Shown: one piece after another, positions 24,834-32,751 of the stretch
How the letters are laid out: each line of letters starts with the position of its first letter
Position numbering within the stretch: position 1 is the stretch's first letter
Assembly (NCBI RefSeq): GCF_900177485.1
Contig: NZ_LT840186.1
Location: 186,001 to 250,000 of the forward strand
Direction of reading: 5' to 3'
Origin: Candidatus Pelagibacter sp. HIMB1321
GTDB lineage: Bacteria; Pseudomonadota; Alphaproteobacteria; Pelagibacterales; Pelagibacteraceae
Length of the DNA stretch: 64,000 bases
The notes under the pieces: model-generated
Told to the model about the DNA's origin: nothing
Databases searched by the model: none
The model's input: the letters and a program-made list of their open reading frames with translations, nothing else
Made by a program: the position numbers and the translations under genes

Positions 24834-26252
24834 TTAATTAATTTGAGTATCTTTAAATTTGGTAAATCGTTCCTCAAACTCAAGTGTTACTTTACCAATT
24901 GGACCGTGACGTTGTTTACCAATAATAATCTCGGCTAAATGGGCAACTTCATTCATCTTTGCTTGCCACTCTGCATGTTCTACGGTTGCTTCCCTTGGCT
25001 CTTTTCTTTGTAAGTAATAACCCTCTCTATATACAAACATTACCACATCCGCATCTTGTTCAATTGAACCAGATTCTCTTAAATCAGATAACTGAGGTTT
25101 GTGATCATCCCGTTGCTCGACCTGTCTTGAAAGCTGAGATAAGGCAACAACTGGAACCCCTAGTTCTTTTGCAATTGCTTTTAGTCCTTGTGTAATTTGA
25201 GAGATTTCCTGAACTCTTCCATCTTTATTATAGGTTGTGCCTCTCATTAACTGAATGTAATCAACCACAATCATATCAAGACCGTTTAATCTTTTAATTC
25301 TTCGAGCTCTATTACTCATTGCAGCAATACTAATTGCTGGTGTTTCATCGATGAATAATGGAAGTTCAGCAATATTTTTTGAAGTTTCTAAAAATTGATC
25401 GAATTGCTCATCAGAAATTCTTCCACGTCTAATGTCATTTGATCCAATTCTTGCTTGTTCTGATAATATTCTAGTTGATAATTGCTCTGATGACATTTCT
25501 AGAGAAAAGAAAGCAACTGAGGATTTTTTTCCACTGTCTTGAATATATTTCGCTGCATTAAATGCAATATTAGTTGCAAGGGATGTTTTACCCATTGAAG
25601 GTCTACCAGCTATAATAATCAAGTCTGATTGATGCAATCCACCTAGTTTATCATCTAAATCTCTCAAACCTGTTGGAACACCAACAATGCCACCCTCATT
25701 TTTATATGCAGCCGAAGCCATCTCAATCGTTTGCTTCATTGCATCATCAAATTTTACTAGTGAGGAATTAAAAGATCCTTTTTCTGCAAGATCAAATAAC
25801 AATCTTTCAGAGTTTTCAATAATATTTTGACCACTAGTATCTAGATCATTTATTTTTGCATTATCGATTGTTTGTTCAGATATTTTAATCAGTTCTCGTC
25901 TTACAAACATGTCATAGATTATTTTTGAATATTCAATTGCTTGTCTTACAGATGTAGAAAATTTTGTGATCTTTACTAGGTATTCAGGAACATCTAAATC
26001 ATCTTTTTCATCTTCAAAATAATTTTTTAATGTAATTGGGTTTGCAAGCATGCCTTTGTAAATTAAGCTTTCGATAGCATTGTAAATTTTTTGATGCATG
26101 GGGTCATAAAAATTCGTACTTGAGATGATTGTGCTAATCTCATCAAAGATTTCATTAGTTACTAAAATGGATCCAATAACAGATTGTTCAGCTTCAATGT
26201 TATTTGGCAGCTCTTTAAATTTATCTTTAACAATACTTAGATTATTTTCCAT
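24834..26252 (-). CDS. dnaB: Replicative DNA helicase DnaB
   Basis: Hexameric 5'-3' helicase of the replication fork, 472 residues. The N-terminal primase-binding domain starts LPNNIEAEQSVIGSIL. The RecA-like C-terminal domain has GVPTGLRDLDDKLGGLHQSDL, Walker A AGRPSMGKTSLATN, SLEMSSEQL, Walker B MIVVDYIQLM and the arginine-finger region SDLRESGSIEQDADVV. There is no intein. It is downstream of rplI with a 67-base gap, in the common alphaproteobacterial order rpsF-rpsR-rplI-dnaB, and is followed by the MMPL exporter. Confidence 0.97.
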   Translation of the reverse strand: MENNLSIVKDKFKELPNNIEAEQSVIGSILVTNEIFDEISTIISSTNFYDPMHQKIYNAIESLIYKGMLANPITLKNYFEDEKDDLDVPEYLVKITKFSTSVRQAIEYSKIIYDMFVRRELIKISEQTIDNAKINDLDTSGQNIIENSERLLFDLAEKGSFNSSLVKFDDAMKQTIEMASAAYKNEGGIVGVPTGLRDLDDKLGGLHQSDLIIIAGRPSMGKTSLATNIAFNAAKYIQDSGKKSSVAFFSLEMSSEQLSTRILSEQARIGSNDIRRGRISDEQFDQFLETSKNIAELPLFIDETPAISIAAMSNRARRIKRLNGLDMIVVDYIQLMRGTTYNKDGRVQEISQITQGLKAIAKELGVPVVALSQLSRQVEQRDDHKPQLSDLRESGSIEQDADVVMFVYREGYYLQRKEPREATVEHAEWQAKMNEVAHLAEIIIGKQRHGPIGKVTLEFEERFTKFKDTQIN

Positions 26253-26319
26253 ACAGATAATCTATATGAAAAAATATTTTTAAAAATTTAAAAATATGAT
26301 TGTGGATGAAATTGTATAA

Positions 26320-26778
26320 TTACTGAATTGTTTCAGCAGATTGAACATCAATTGTAATTTCAGCATCAACTGATGAGTGTAAAGAAACTTTTACTTTATG
26401 TTTTCCAAGAGCTTTGATTTCTTGAACGGGTTGTATCATTGAAGGTTTGATATCAACTTTATTGGTCTCTTGAATTAGTTTTGCAATTTCAGTTGGTTTA
26501 ACAGAACCATATAATTCATTATTTTCAGTACTCAGTTTTTTAACAACATATTCTTTTTTATTAATCTGTTCTAAGATTTTTTGAGCTTCTGCTTTTTTCT
26601 CATTATCTTTTTTAGATAAATCAGCTTTAATTTTTTCAACTTCTTTAATGTTTTCTTTTGAAGCGTATAAAGCTTTTTTATTTGCAATTAAAAAGTTTCT
26701 AGCAAAACCTCTTTTAACATCAATTACTTCTCCAATTGATCCAATTCTCTTAACGTTTTCTAATAAGATAACTTTCAT
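26320..26778 (-). CDS. rplI: 50S ribosomal protein L9
   Basis: Large-subunit protein of 152 residues, normal length. The N-terminal domain starts MKVILLENVKRIGSIGEVIDVKRGFARNFL-like, matching the L9 signature, followed by the long connecting helix (about 40-75) and the C-terminal RNA-binding domain with ELYGSVKPTEIAKLI. It binds 23S rRNA and helps keep the reading frame. It is one base downstream of rpsR in the rpsF-rpsR-rplI operon and leads into dnaB. Confidence 0.97.
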   Translation of the reverse strand: MKVILLENVKRIGSIGEVIDVKRGFARNFLIANKKALYASKENIKEVEKIKADLSKKDNEKKAEAQKILEQINKKEYVVKKLSTENNELYGSVKPTEIAKLIQETNKVDIKPSMIQPVQEIKALGKHKVKVSLHSSVDAEITIDVQSAETIQ

Positions 26779-26779
26779 T

Positions 26780-27052
26780 TTATAACAGTGCTAGATTTCT
26801 TGCTCTTTTAATAGATAAAGACAATTCTCTTTGTTTCTTCTGACTTACATTTGTAATTCTTGAAGGTAAAATTTTGCCATTTTCTGACATATATTTTTTA
26901 AGTAATTTAATATTTTTGTAATCAACCTTGGGTGCACCTTTAACAGATAAAGGGCAGCTTTTTTTAAACTTATATTTATTTGGTTGGAAAATACTTAATT
27001 TTGCAAAATTGCTTTGTTTACCTTTTTTATTTCCACTTTGTCTTTTAGGCAT
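26780..27052 (-). CDS. rpsR: 30S ribosomal protein S18
   Basis: Small-subunit protein of 90 residues. The conserved block [20 protein letters not shown], with [38 protein letters not shown] after it, is typical S18, which binds S6 and 16S rRNA at the platform. The N terminus carries a basic extension of about 15 residues ([15 protein letters not shown]). It is two bases after rpsF and one before rplI. Confidence 0.96.
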   Translation of the reverse strand: MPKRQSGNKKGKQSNFAKLSIFQPNKYKFKKSCPLSVKGAPKVDYKNIKLLKKYMSENGKILPSRITNVSQKKQRELSLSIKRARNLALL

Positions 27053-27054
27053 AA

Positions 27055-27417
27055 TTAATTAGATACCTTCTCTTTTTTTTCAAATTTTTCTCCATCTTCT
27101 CTCTTAGCGAAATAATTAGTATTTAAATCAAAATCTTTAACCTTTACTGTCATATATCTTAATAATTTTTTATCAATCGCTTCATTTTTTTCTAATTCTT
27201 CAACAACTTTTCCTTTGCCTTTAATTTTAAAATGTATGTAGCTTCCTTTTTTATTCTTTCTAATAAGATAAGAAAGGTTTAGTAAACCCCAATTTTCAGT
27301 TTTAACTACTTCACCTTCATTTTTTTCAATAATTTTTGAATATTTTTCAGTAAGTTGCTTTAGCTCACTTGGAGAGGCATCCTGTCTAGCAATGATAGTA
27401 TGTTCGTATAAATTCAT
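27055..27417 (-). CDS. rpsF: 30S ribosomal protein S6
   Basis: Small-subunit protein of 120 residues with the S6 ferredoxin-like core: [20 protein letters not shown], the central [21 protein letters not shown], then [10 protein letters not shown] short charged tail follows. It forms a heterodimer with S18, encoded next. It heads the long minus-strand run that continues to the MFS gene at 15326. It is divergent from fabD, across an 87-base gap that must contain both promoters. A purine-rich GGTAT region and AT-rich boxes are present there, but I cannot pick a single promoter. Confidence 0.96.
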   Translation of the reverse strand: MNLYEHTIIARQDASPSELKQLTEKYSKIIEKNEGEVVKTENWGLLNLSYLIRKNKKGSYIHFKIKGKGKVVEELEKNEAIDKKLLRYMTVKVKDFDLNTNYFAKREDGEKFEKKEKVSN

Positions 27418-27504
27418 TTAAATTCTTTAATAAAACGTGAGGATATACTATTATAAATCTTCAATTACAACAGTAAAAAGGCTAAAAATTAAACAGAATT
27501 TAAT

Positions 27505-28431
27505 ATGTTTTCAGTAATTTTTCCAGGACAGGGTTCTCAATCTGTGGGCATGGGAAAAGAGTTCTATGGTAAATACGATCTTGTAAAAACATTGTTTAAA
27601 GAGGCTGATGAAGCACTTGAAGCACCACTTTCAAAAATCATTTTAGAAGGACCAAAAGAAGAATTAGATTTAACTGCAAATACACAACCTGCAATTTTCT
27701 TAATCAGTTATTCTATTTTCCAAGTTATAAAGCAAGAATTTGGTACTGACTTAACAAAAGCAAAATTTTTTGCAGGACATTCACTTGGAGAATATTCAGC
27801 ATTATCAAGCGCTGGTTATCTAGATTTTAAAGACACAATCAAAATTTTAAAAATTAGAGGTAATGCTATGCAAAATTCTGTCCCAAAAGGTGAGGGTGGA
27901 ATGACAGCTGTTTTAGGAACTGCAATTGAAGAAATTGAAAATTTACTTAATGAAAATCAAGATAATTTTAAAGCTGAAATTGCAAATGACAATTCAGAAG
28001 GTCAAATTGTTTTAAGTGGTAAAATCCAGGACTTAGATAAATTAAGTTCTTTGTTAAAAGAAAAAAAAATTAAAAATATTAGACTTCCAGTGAGTGCACC
28101 ATTTCATTGTAGTTTAATGAATAAAGCAACTGAAATCATGAAAGAAGAACTTTCTAAATTAAAATTTAAAAAAGGTACCAATCCTTTAATTTCAAATATT
28201 ACTGCTGATGAAATTTTTAATGCTGATGAGTTAAAAGATTTACTGGTAAAACAAATTGAAAATAGAGTTCGTTGGAGAGAAAGTGTGATTAACATGATCA
28301 ATAAGGGTGTTAATCATTTTATAGAAATTGGTCCCGGCAAAGTTTTATCAGGCCTTGTAAAAAGAATTAATAAAGAAGTAGAAGTTAGTTCAATAAATAG
28401 TGAAGAGGAAATAAAAAGTATTGAAATATGA
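27505..28431 (+). CDS. fabD: Malonyl-CoA:ACP transacylase
   Basis: Fatty-acid synthesis enzyme of 308 residues that moves malonyl from CoA to acyl carrier protein. It has FPGQGSQSVGMG near the N terminus, the nucleophile elbow GHSLGEYSAL with Ser93, and the catalytic His in PVSAPFHCSLM. EIGPGKVLSGL lies near the C terminus. It heads the plus-strand cluster fabD-fabG-acpP-gmk and overlaps fabG by four bases. Confidence 0.97.
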   Translation: MFSVIFPGQGSQSVGMGKEFYGKYDLVKTLFKEADEALEAPLSKIILEGPKEELDLTANTQPAIFLISYSIFQVIKQEFGTDLTKAKFFAGHSLGEYSALSSAGYLDFKDTIKILKIRGNAMQNSVPKGEGGMTAVLGTAIEEIENLLNENQDNFKAEIANDNSEGQIVLSGKIQDLDKLSSLLKEKKIKNIRLPVSAPFHCSLMNKATEIMKEELSKLKFKKGTNPLISNITADEIFNADELKDLLVKQIENRVRWRESVINMINKGVNHFIEIGPGKVLSGLVKRINKEVEVSSINSEEEIKSIEI

Positions 28432-29162
28432 AAGATCTAGAAAATAAGAATATTATTGTAACAGGTGCCTCTGGTGGAATAGGTAACTCAATTGTTGAAA
28501 AATTAAATGATTGTGGTGCTAATGTATTAGCCTCTGGAACAAGATTGGAGAAACTTGAAGAATTAAAAAACAAATTTAATAAAATTAAAATATTAAAATT
28601 TGATATTTCTCAAAGTGATAAAATTGAAGAGTTTATAGACAATGCCTCAAGTGAGCTAGGTGGGCTAGATTGTATTGTAAACAATGCTGGTATAACTCAA
28701 GATAATCTAGCTATAAGAATGAGCATTGAAGAATGGAAAAAAGTTATAGATATTAATCTAACATCAACATTTCTAATGAGTAAATTTGCAATTAAAAAAA
28801 TGTTAAAAAATAAAAAGGGTAAAATCATAAATATCACCTCAGTTGTTGGTCATACTGGTAATTTGGGACAAGCTAATTATACTGCCTCTAAAGCTGGAAT
28901 TGTTGCAATGTCTAAGAGTTTAGCAATTGAATATGCTAAAAAGAATATTAACGTAAATTGTATCTCCCCAGGTTTTATAAAAACTGCAATGACAGATAAA
29001 ATTGACGAAAAATATAAAGAAACAATAGTTTCTAAGATACCTTCAGCCAGATTAGGGGAGCCAGAAGATATCGCAAATGCTGTACTATTTTTAGCATCTG
29101 AGAATTCAAATTATATTAATGGTGAAACATTGCATGTTAATGGAGGCATGTATATGGCTTGA
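28428..29162 (+). CDS. fabG: 3-oxoacyl-ACP reductase
   Basis: Short-chain dehydrogenase of 244 residues that reduces 3-oxoacyl-ACP with NADPH. The Rossmann loop is TGASGGIG at 12-19, NNAG at 85-88, and the catalytic triad Ser138, Tyr151 and Lys155 lies in ITSVVGHTG and YTASKAG. The end LHVNGGMYM is typical. It is coupled to fabD by an ATGA overlap and followed by acpP after 48 bases. Confidence 0.97.
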   Translation: MKDLENKNIIVTGASGGIGNSIVEKLNDCGANVLASGTRLEKLEELKNKFNKIKILKFDISQSDKIEEFIDNASSELGGLDCIVNNAGITQDNLAIRMSIEEWKKVIDINLTSTFLMSKFAIKKMLKNKKGKIINITSVVGHTGNLGQANYTASKAGIVAMSKSLAIEYAKKNINVNCISPGFIKTAMTDKIDEKYKETIVSKIPSARLGEPEDIANAVLFLASENSNYINGETLHVNGGMYMA

Positions 29163-29210
29163 CAATCAAGCGATTTAAACTATTAAGATTTTAAAACAAA
29201 AAGGATCAAT

Positions 29211-29450
29211 ATGTCAGAAGATGTTTCAAGCAAAGTTAAAAAAATAGTAGCAGATCACTTAGGAATTGATGAAGCAAAAGTGACTGAAGAATCTAGTTTT
29301 ATAGATGATTTAGGTGCTGATAGCCTAGATACAGTAGAATTAGTAATGGCTTTTGAAGAAGAATTTGGTTCAGAAATTTCTGATAGTGAAGCTGAAAAAA
29401 TTTTAACAGTTGGTGATGCTGTAAAATTTATTGAAGGCAAAGCAAATTAA
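29211..29450 (+). CDS. acpP: Acyl carrier protein
   Basis: Acidic carrier protein of 79 residues. The [20 protein letters not shown] motif places the 4'-phosphopantetheine attachment at Ser38. It carries growing acyl chains for fatty-acid and lipid A synthesis. A ribosome-binding site AAAAAGGATCA precedes it. It is followed after 12 bases by gmk. In many alphaproteobacteria fabF and mltG come next, but they are not present at this position. Confidence 0.97.
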   Translation: MSEDVSSKVKKIVADHLGIDEAKVTEESSFIDDLGADSLDTVELVMAFEEEFGSEISDSEAEKILTVGDAVKFIEGKAN

Positions 29451-29462
29451 CAATTTCTTTGA

Positions 29463-30095
29463 ATGCCCACATCAAGTGATGGGATAATGGTTATTCTATC
29501 CTCTCCATCTGGAGCTGGGAAAACCACTTTAGTTAATTTATTGGCTAAAGAGAATAATTTTGAGATATCTATATCTCACACAACACGTCAACCTCGCCCA
29601 AAAGAAATTCTTAATAAAGATTATTATTTTGTAAATAATGATGAGTTTAAAAGACTAATAAAAAATCAAGAATTTTTAGAGTATGCTAAAGTATTTAATA
29701 ATTATTACGGTACAACACGAACACCAGTAATTGATAAACTGAATAAAGGCAAAAATGTTTTATTTGATATTGATTGGCAGGGTGCAGATCAAATCAAAAA
29801 TAAAAAATTAGATTATAAATTAATAACTTTTTTTATTCTGCCACCAAGTAAAAAAATTTTATTTGAAAGATTATCAAACAGAGACATGAAAGATAAATTA
29901 ATCGCAGAAGAGAGAATGAAGCAATTTGAAAGAGATGTTCTTCATTGGATTAATTACAATTACGTAGTGATTAATGACAATTTAGATAGTTGTTATAGTA
30001 AGATAAAAAATTTAATTGAAGCAGAGGTTAATAATGGATCTAAAGATTATGATCCTGAATTTATACGAAACCACGTAGAAAGTTTAACTTCTTAA
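29463..30095 (+). CDS. gmk: Guanylate kinase
   Basis: Kinase of 210 residues converting GMP to GDP with ATP. It has the P-loop [11 protein letters not shown] at 13-23, [11 protein letters not shown] for GMP binding, YGTTRTPV, and [14 protein letters not shown]. The annotated start adds eight residues before MVILSSPSG; an internal ATG at 29487 could be the true start, since family members often begin close to the strand that leads into the P-loop. It overlaps the convergent rsmA gene by 12 bases at the stop. Confidence 0.95.
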   Translation: MPTSSDGIMVILSSPSGAGKTTLVNLLAKENNFEISISHTTRQPRPKEILNKDYYFVNNDEFKRLIKNQEFLEYAKVFNNYYGTTRTPVIDKLNKGKNVLFDIDWQGADQIKNKKLDYKLITFFILPPSKKILFERLSNRDMKDKLIAEERMKQFERDVLHWINYNYVVINDNLDSCYSKIKNLIEAEVNNGSKDYDPEFIRNHVESLTS

Positions 30096-30869
30096 GTTCT
30101 CATATTCTTTTGTTATATTGTAAAAAGTTTCAAAATCTAAATTTTGAGGTCTTAGATTAAGATTAATTTTCAATTTTTCAGCAACATTAATATCACCATT
30201 AAATATTTGATTGTAAGGCTTCTTTATCATTTTACGCTTATGCATAAAAAAAATTCTGGTTATTTTTTCTAGGCTTTTTGAATCTTTGAATTTGAAAAAA
30301 TTTTTTTTAGGTTTGAAAAAAATTAAACTACTATCAATTTTTGGTTTAGGAGAAAAACTAGTTGGTTTTATATCACAAATTTTTTCAACATCTAAACGCC
30401 ATTGTGATATTATAGATAGTCTACTGTAATTTTTTGAATTAAACTCGCCAATTATTCTATCAGCAACTTCTTTTTGAAACATTAATAATAAATATTTAAA
30501 CCAATATTGATCTTCTAAATTTAAGATCCATTTACATAAGATTTCAGTTGAAATATTGTATGGTAAATTTCCAAATACAGTCAGTTCTTTATCTAAAATT
30601 TTTTTTTCATCTAACTCAAGAATATCATCATTAATTATTACAATCTTTTCATTAAATTTTAATTTTAAATCTTCTGCTAATCGATTGTCTTTTTCAACTA
30701 CAATTAATTTATTTGGTTCTTTTTTAAGTATTGCTGAAGTTAAATTTCCTGTACCAGGACCAATTTCTAAAATATTTTCACCTTTTATATTTGCAATATT
30801 TACAATTCTTTCAATTAAGTTGTTATCAATTAAAAAGTTTTGGCCGAGACTTTTTTTGGCTCTAATCAT
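30084..30869 (-). CDS. rsmA: 16S rRNA (adenine1518/1519-N6) dimethyltransferase
   Basis: Methyltransferase of 261 residues (KsgA) that dimethylates two adjacent adenines at the 3' end of 16S rRNA late in small-subunit assembly. [17 protein letters not shown] at the start, [14 protein letters not shown] (SAM binding), and the catalytic [10 protein letters not shown] are present. The C-terminal part has [12 protein letters not shown]. It is the last gene of the minus-strand lptF-lptG-lptD-surA-pdxA-rsmA run and overlaps pdxA by four bases. Confidence 0.96.
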   Translation of the reverse strand: MIRAKKSLGQNFLIDNNLIERIVNIANIKGENILEIGPGTGNLTSAILKKEPNKLIVVEKDNRLAEDLKLKFNEKIVIINDDILELDEKKILDKELTVFGNLPYNISTEILCKWILNLEDQYWFKYLLLMFQKEVADRIIGEFNSKNYSRLSIISQWRLDVEKICDIKPTSFSPKPKIDSSLIFFKPKKNFFKFKDSKSLEKITRIFFMHKRKMIKKPYNQIFNGDINVAEKLKINLNLRPQNLDFETFYNITKEYENLRS

Positions 30870-31831
30870 TTTTTGTCTAAGAACTCTAAAGCTTTAATAA
30901 GACTAGTGGGGTTGGATAAATTTTTACCTACCATTTCTTTATTTGGTCCATGATCTGGTGTAGCTCTTAAAAAAGGAAGTCCCATAGTGACATTTATTGC
31001 ATCGAACTCATAAAGCGCCTTTATTGGTGATAATACTTGATCATGATACATGCCGATTACCACGTCATAAATATTTCTATTTTTGCTACTAAATATTGTA
31101 TCAGCCGGAAAGGGTCCTTTAACATTAATATTTTTCTTTTTCATATCCTTAATTGCTGGTTTAAGAATATTTTCATCTTCATTAAATCTTAATATACTTT
31201 CACAATGTGGATTAAGTCCTGTAACAGCTATTCTTGGTTTTAATTTTAAATATTTTAAATAAAATTCATTAACTAATTTAATTTTTTCTTTAATAATATT
31301 TTTATCAATTGATTTGACAACATTCTTAAGTGGTAAATGAGTAGTGACAGGGCAGACTGATAACTTTTTATTGTAAATTAACATTCCAGTTTTTTTTTTA
31401 TTAAATTTACTGGATATATATTCAGTTACTCCTAAAAATTTATTATTTAAAAATATTTTTTTATCAACTGGTCCATTTATTAATTTATTAGCAAATCCTT
31501 TTCTAATTAATTCAAAAGAAATTTCAAAACATTTTTCTATATAATCTTTAATATATTTTTTTTTTAAATCTTTGTTTGTTTTTTTTTCAAGTTTGATATC
31601 AATTAAATTAATTTCATTTTTTTTTAAGGTAATTTGATTTATTTTTTTAATATTTAGTAAATTAATCTTTTTTTTTAATCTATTTATATTCATTTGCTTT
31701 TCTAAGTTATCTTTAGAGCAAATTAGAATTAAGTAGTTCTTATAAGATTTAGATTTAAGAGATTTAAAAAATAACTCTAAAAAAACTCCTTCAGGATCAC
31801 CTTCTACAATCAAAGTACGATTATAGCTCAT
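30866..31831 (-). CDS. pdxA: 4-hydroxythreonine-4-phosphate dehydrogenase (PdxA)
   Basis: Enzyme of 321 residues in the deoxyxylulose-dependent pathway of vitamin B6. The three metal-binding His residues are in place: TTHLPLK, GLNPHCES and MYHDQVL. The GLPFLRATPDHG block near the end also fits. The sequence diverges at its N terminus: the usual GDPAGIGPE reads GDPEGVFLE. In the motif usually read GHTE, the His is replaced by Val (LGVTEYIS). It is coupled to surA (11-base overlap) and rsmA (four-base overlap), the conserved surA-pdxA-rsmA order. Activity may be retained since the metal ligands are present, but the substrate pocket is altered. Confidence 0.88.
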   Translation of the reverse strand: MSYNRTLIVEGDPEGVFLELFFKSLKSKSYKNYLILICSKDNLEKQMNINRLKKKINLLNIKKINQITLKKNEINLIDIKLEKKTNKDLKKKYIKDYIEKCFEISFELIRKGFANKLINGPVDKKIFLNNKFLGVTEYISSKFNKKKTGMLIYNKKLSVCPVTTHLPLKNVVKSIDKNIIKEKIKLVNEFYLKYLKLKPRIAVTGLNPHCESILRFNEDENILKPAIKDMKKKNINVKGPFPADTIFSSKNRNIYDVVIGMYHDQVLSPIKALYEFDAINVTMGLPFLRATPDHGPNKEMVGKNLSNPTSLIKALEFLDKK

Positions 31832-32747
31832 TTATAATTGTGTCTTTTTCAATTCGTTTATAATAAATATTCGAAAATTGATTAAATTGTTGATTTGTTA
31901 AACTTGTTTTTAATTTTTCTCTCTCTTTATCAATATCAATTTCATTTTCTATTATTCTTGCCTCTTTTAATTCAAGCAAAAGATATCCACCCGGAACTGT
32001 TATTGGTTGAGTAAATTCTCCAATTTTAATATTCATTAAAATAGATCTGACATTTTGATTTAATGAATTTTCATTAATCCACCCAAGGTCTCCATTTTGG
32101 TTAGCAGATCTTGATTTACTGTGTATAAAAGCTGCATTACCAAATCCTTTATTTGTAATATCGTTTTTAATTTCAATTAATTTTTTATTAAATTCTTCCA
32201 AACTGTCAGCTGTAAAATAAATTTCAGATAAAGATAATTGTTTAATTTTATCAGTTTTAATTTCTTCAAGTTGCTTTTCTAATTCAACTTCGTCTATGAA
32301 TATTCTATTTCTAAATTTTGAGACAATCAGACGGTTCCATAAAATCTCAATAGATATTTTGTTTCTTATGTAATCTAAATTTAAATCAAAATTATTTACA
32401 AATTCTGCCAATTCATCGTTAGATTTTAAATCTAAATTCTCATAGATATTTCGTAGAGCATTATTAAGCAAATCCTCTTCTACTTTAGTATTCTTTAATT
32501 CAATATTGATTGTTTCTTTTTTAATAATTTCTCTAATAATTGAGTTTTTACTTATTTCTAAAAGAGTTTTTTTGTCCAAACTTTGTGCATTTTTATTTAA
32601 TGCTTTTAAATAATTGGACTCATTTAAAATATCTATTGATGTAATAATTTCATTATTAACTTTAAATAAGATCTTATTTTCTAAGGCTAAAGCTGAATTA
32701 ATTAAAAATAGAAATATTATAACAAAATAATTATGTAATTTATTCAT
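31821..32747 (-). CDS. surA: SurA-like peptidyl-prolyl isomerase/chaperone
   Basis: Exported protein of 308 residues. A signal peptide (YFVIIFLFLINSALA) ends near residue 21. The N-terminal chaperone domain (about 22-165) follows, with the SurA-like start KILFKVNNEIITSIDI. One parvulin domain lies at about 170-265, with SEIYFTADS and a glycine-rich GDLGWINENSL. Escherichia coli SurA has two parvulin domains; this one has one, as in many Alphaproteobacteria. It helps outer-membrane proteins fold, including LptD encoded just upstream (four-base gap). Confidence 0.9.
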   Translation of the reverse strand: MNKLHNYFVIIFLFLINSALALENKILFKVNNEIITSIDILNESNYLKALNKNAQSLDKKTLLEISKNSIIREIIKKETINIELKNTKVEEDLLNNALRNIYENLDLKSNDELAEFVNNFDLNLDYIRNKISIEILWNRLIVSKFRNRIFIDEVELEKQLEEIKTDKIKQLSLSEIYFTADSLEEFNKKLIEIKNDITNKGFGNAAFIHSKSRSANQNGDLGWINENSLNQNVRSILMNIKIGEFTQPITVPGGYLLLELKEARIIENEIDIDKEREKLKTSLTNQQFNQFSNIYYKRIEKDTIINEL

Positions 32748-32751
32748 TTAT

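Noticed and set aside
24815..24883. Longer start for the MMPL exporter
   Set aside because: It would overlap dnaB by 50 bases and adds a Lys-rich piece not typical of the family; the ATG at 24814 suits better.
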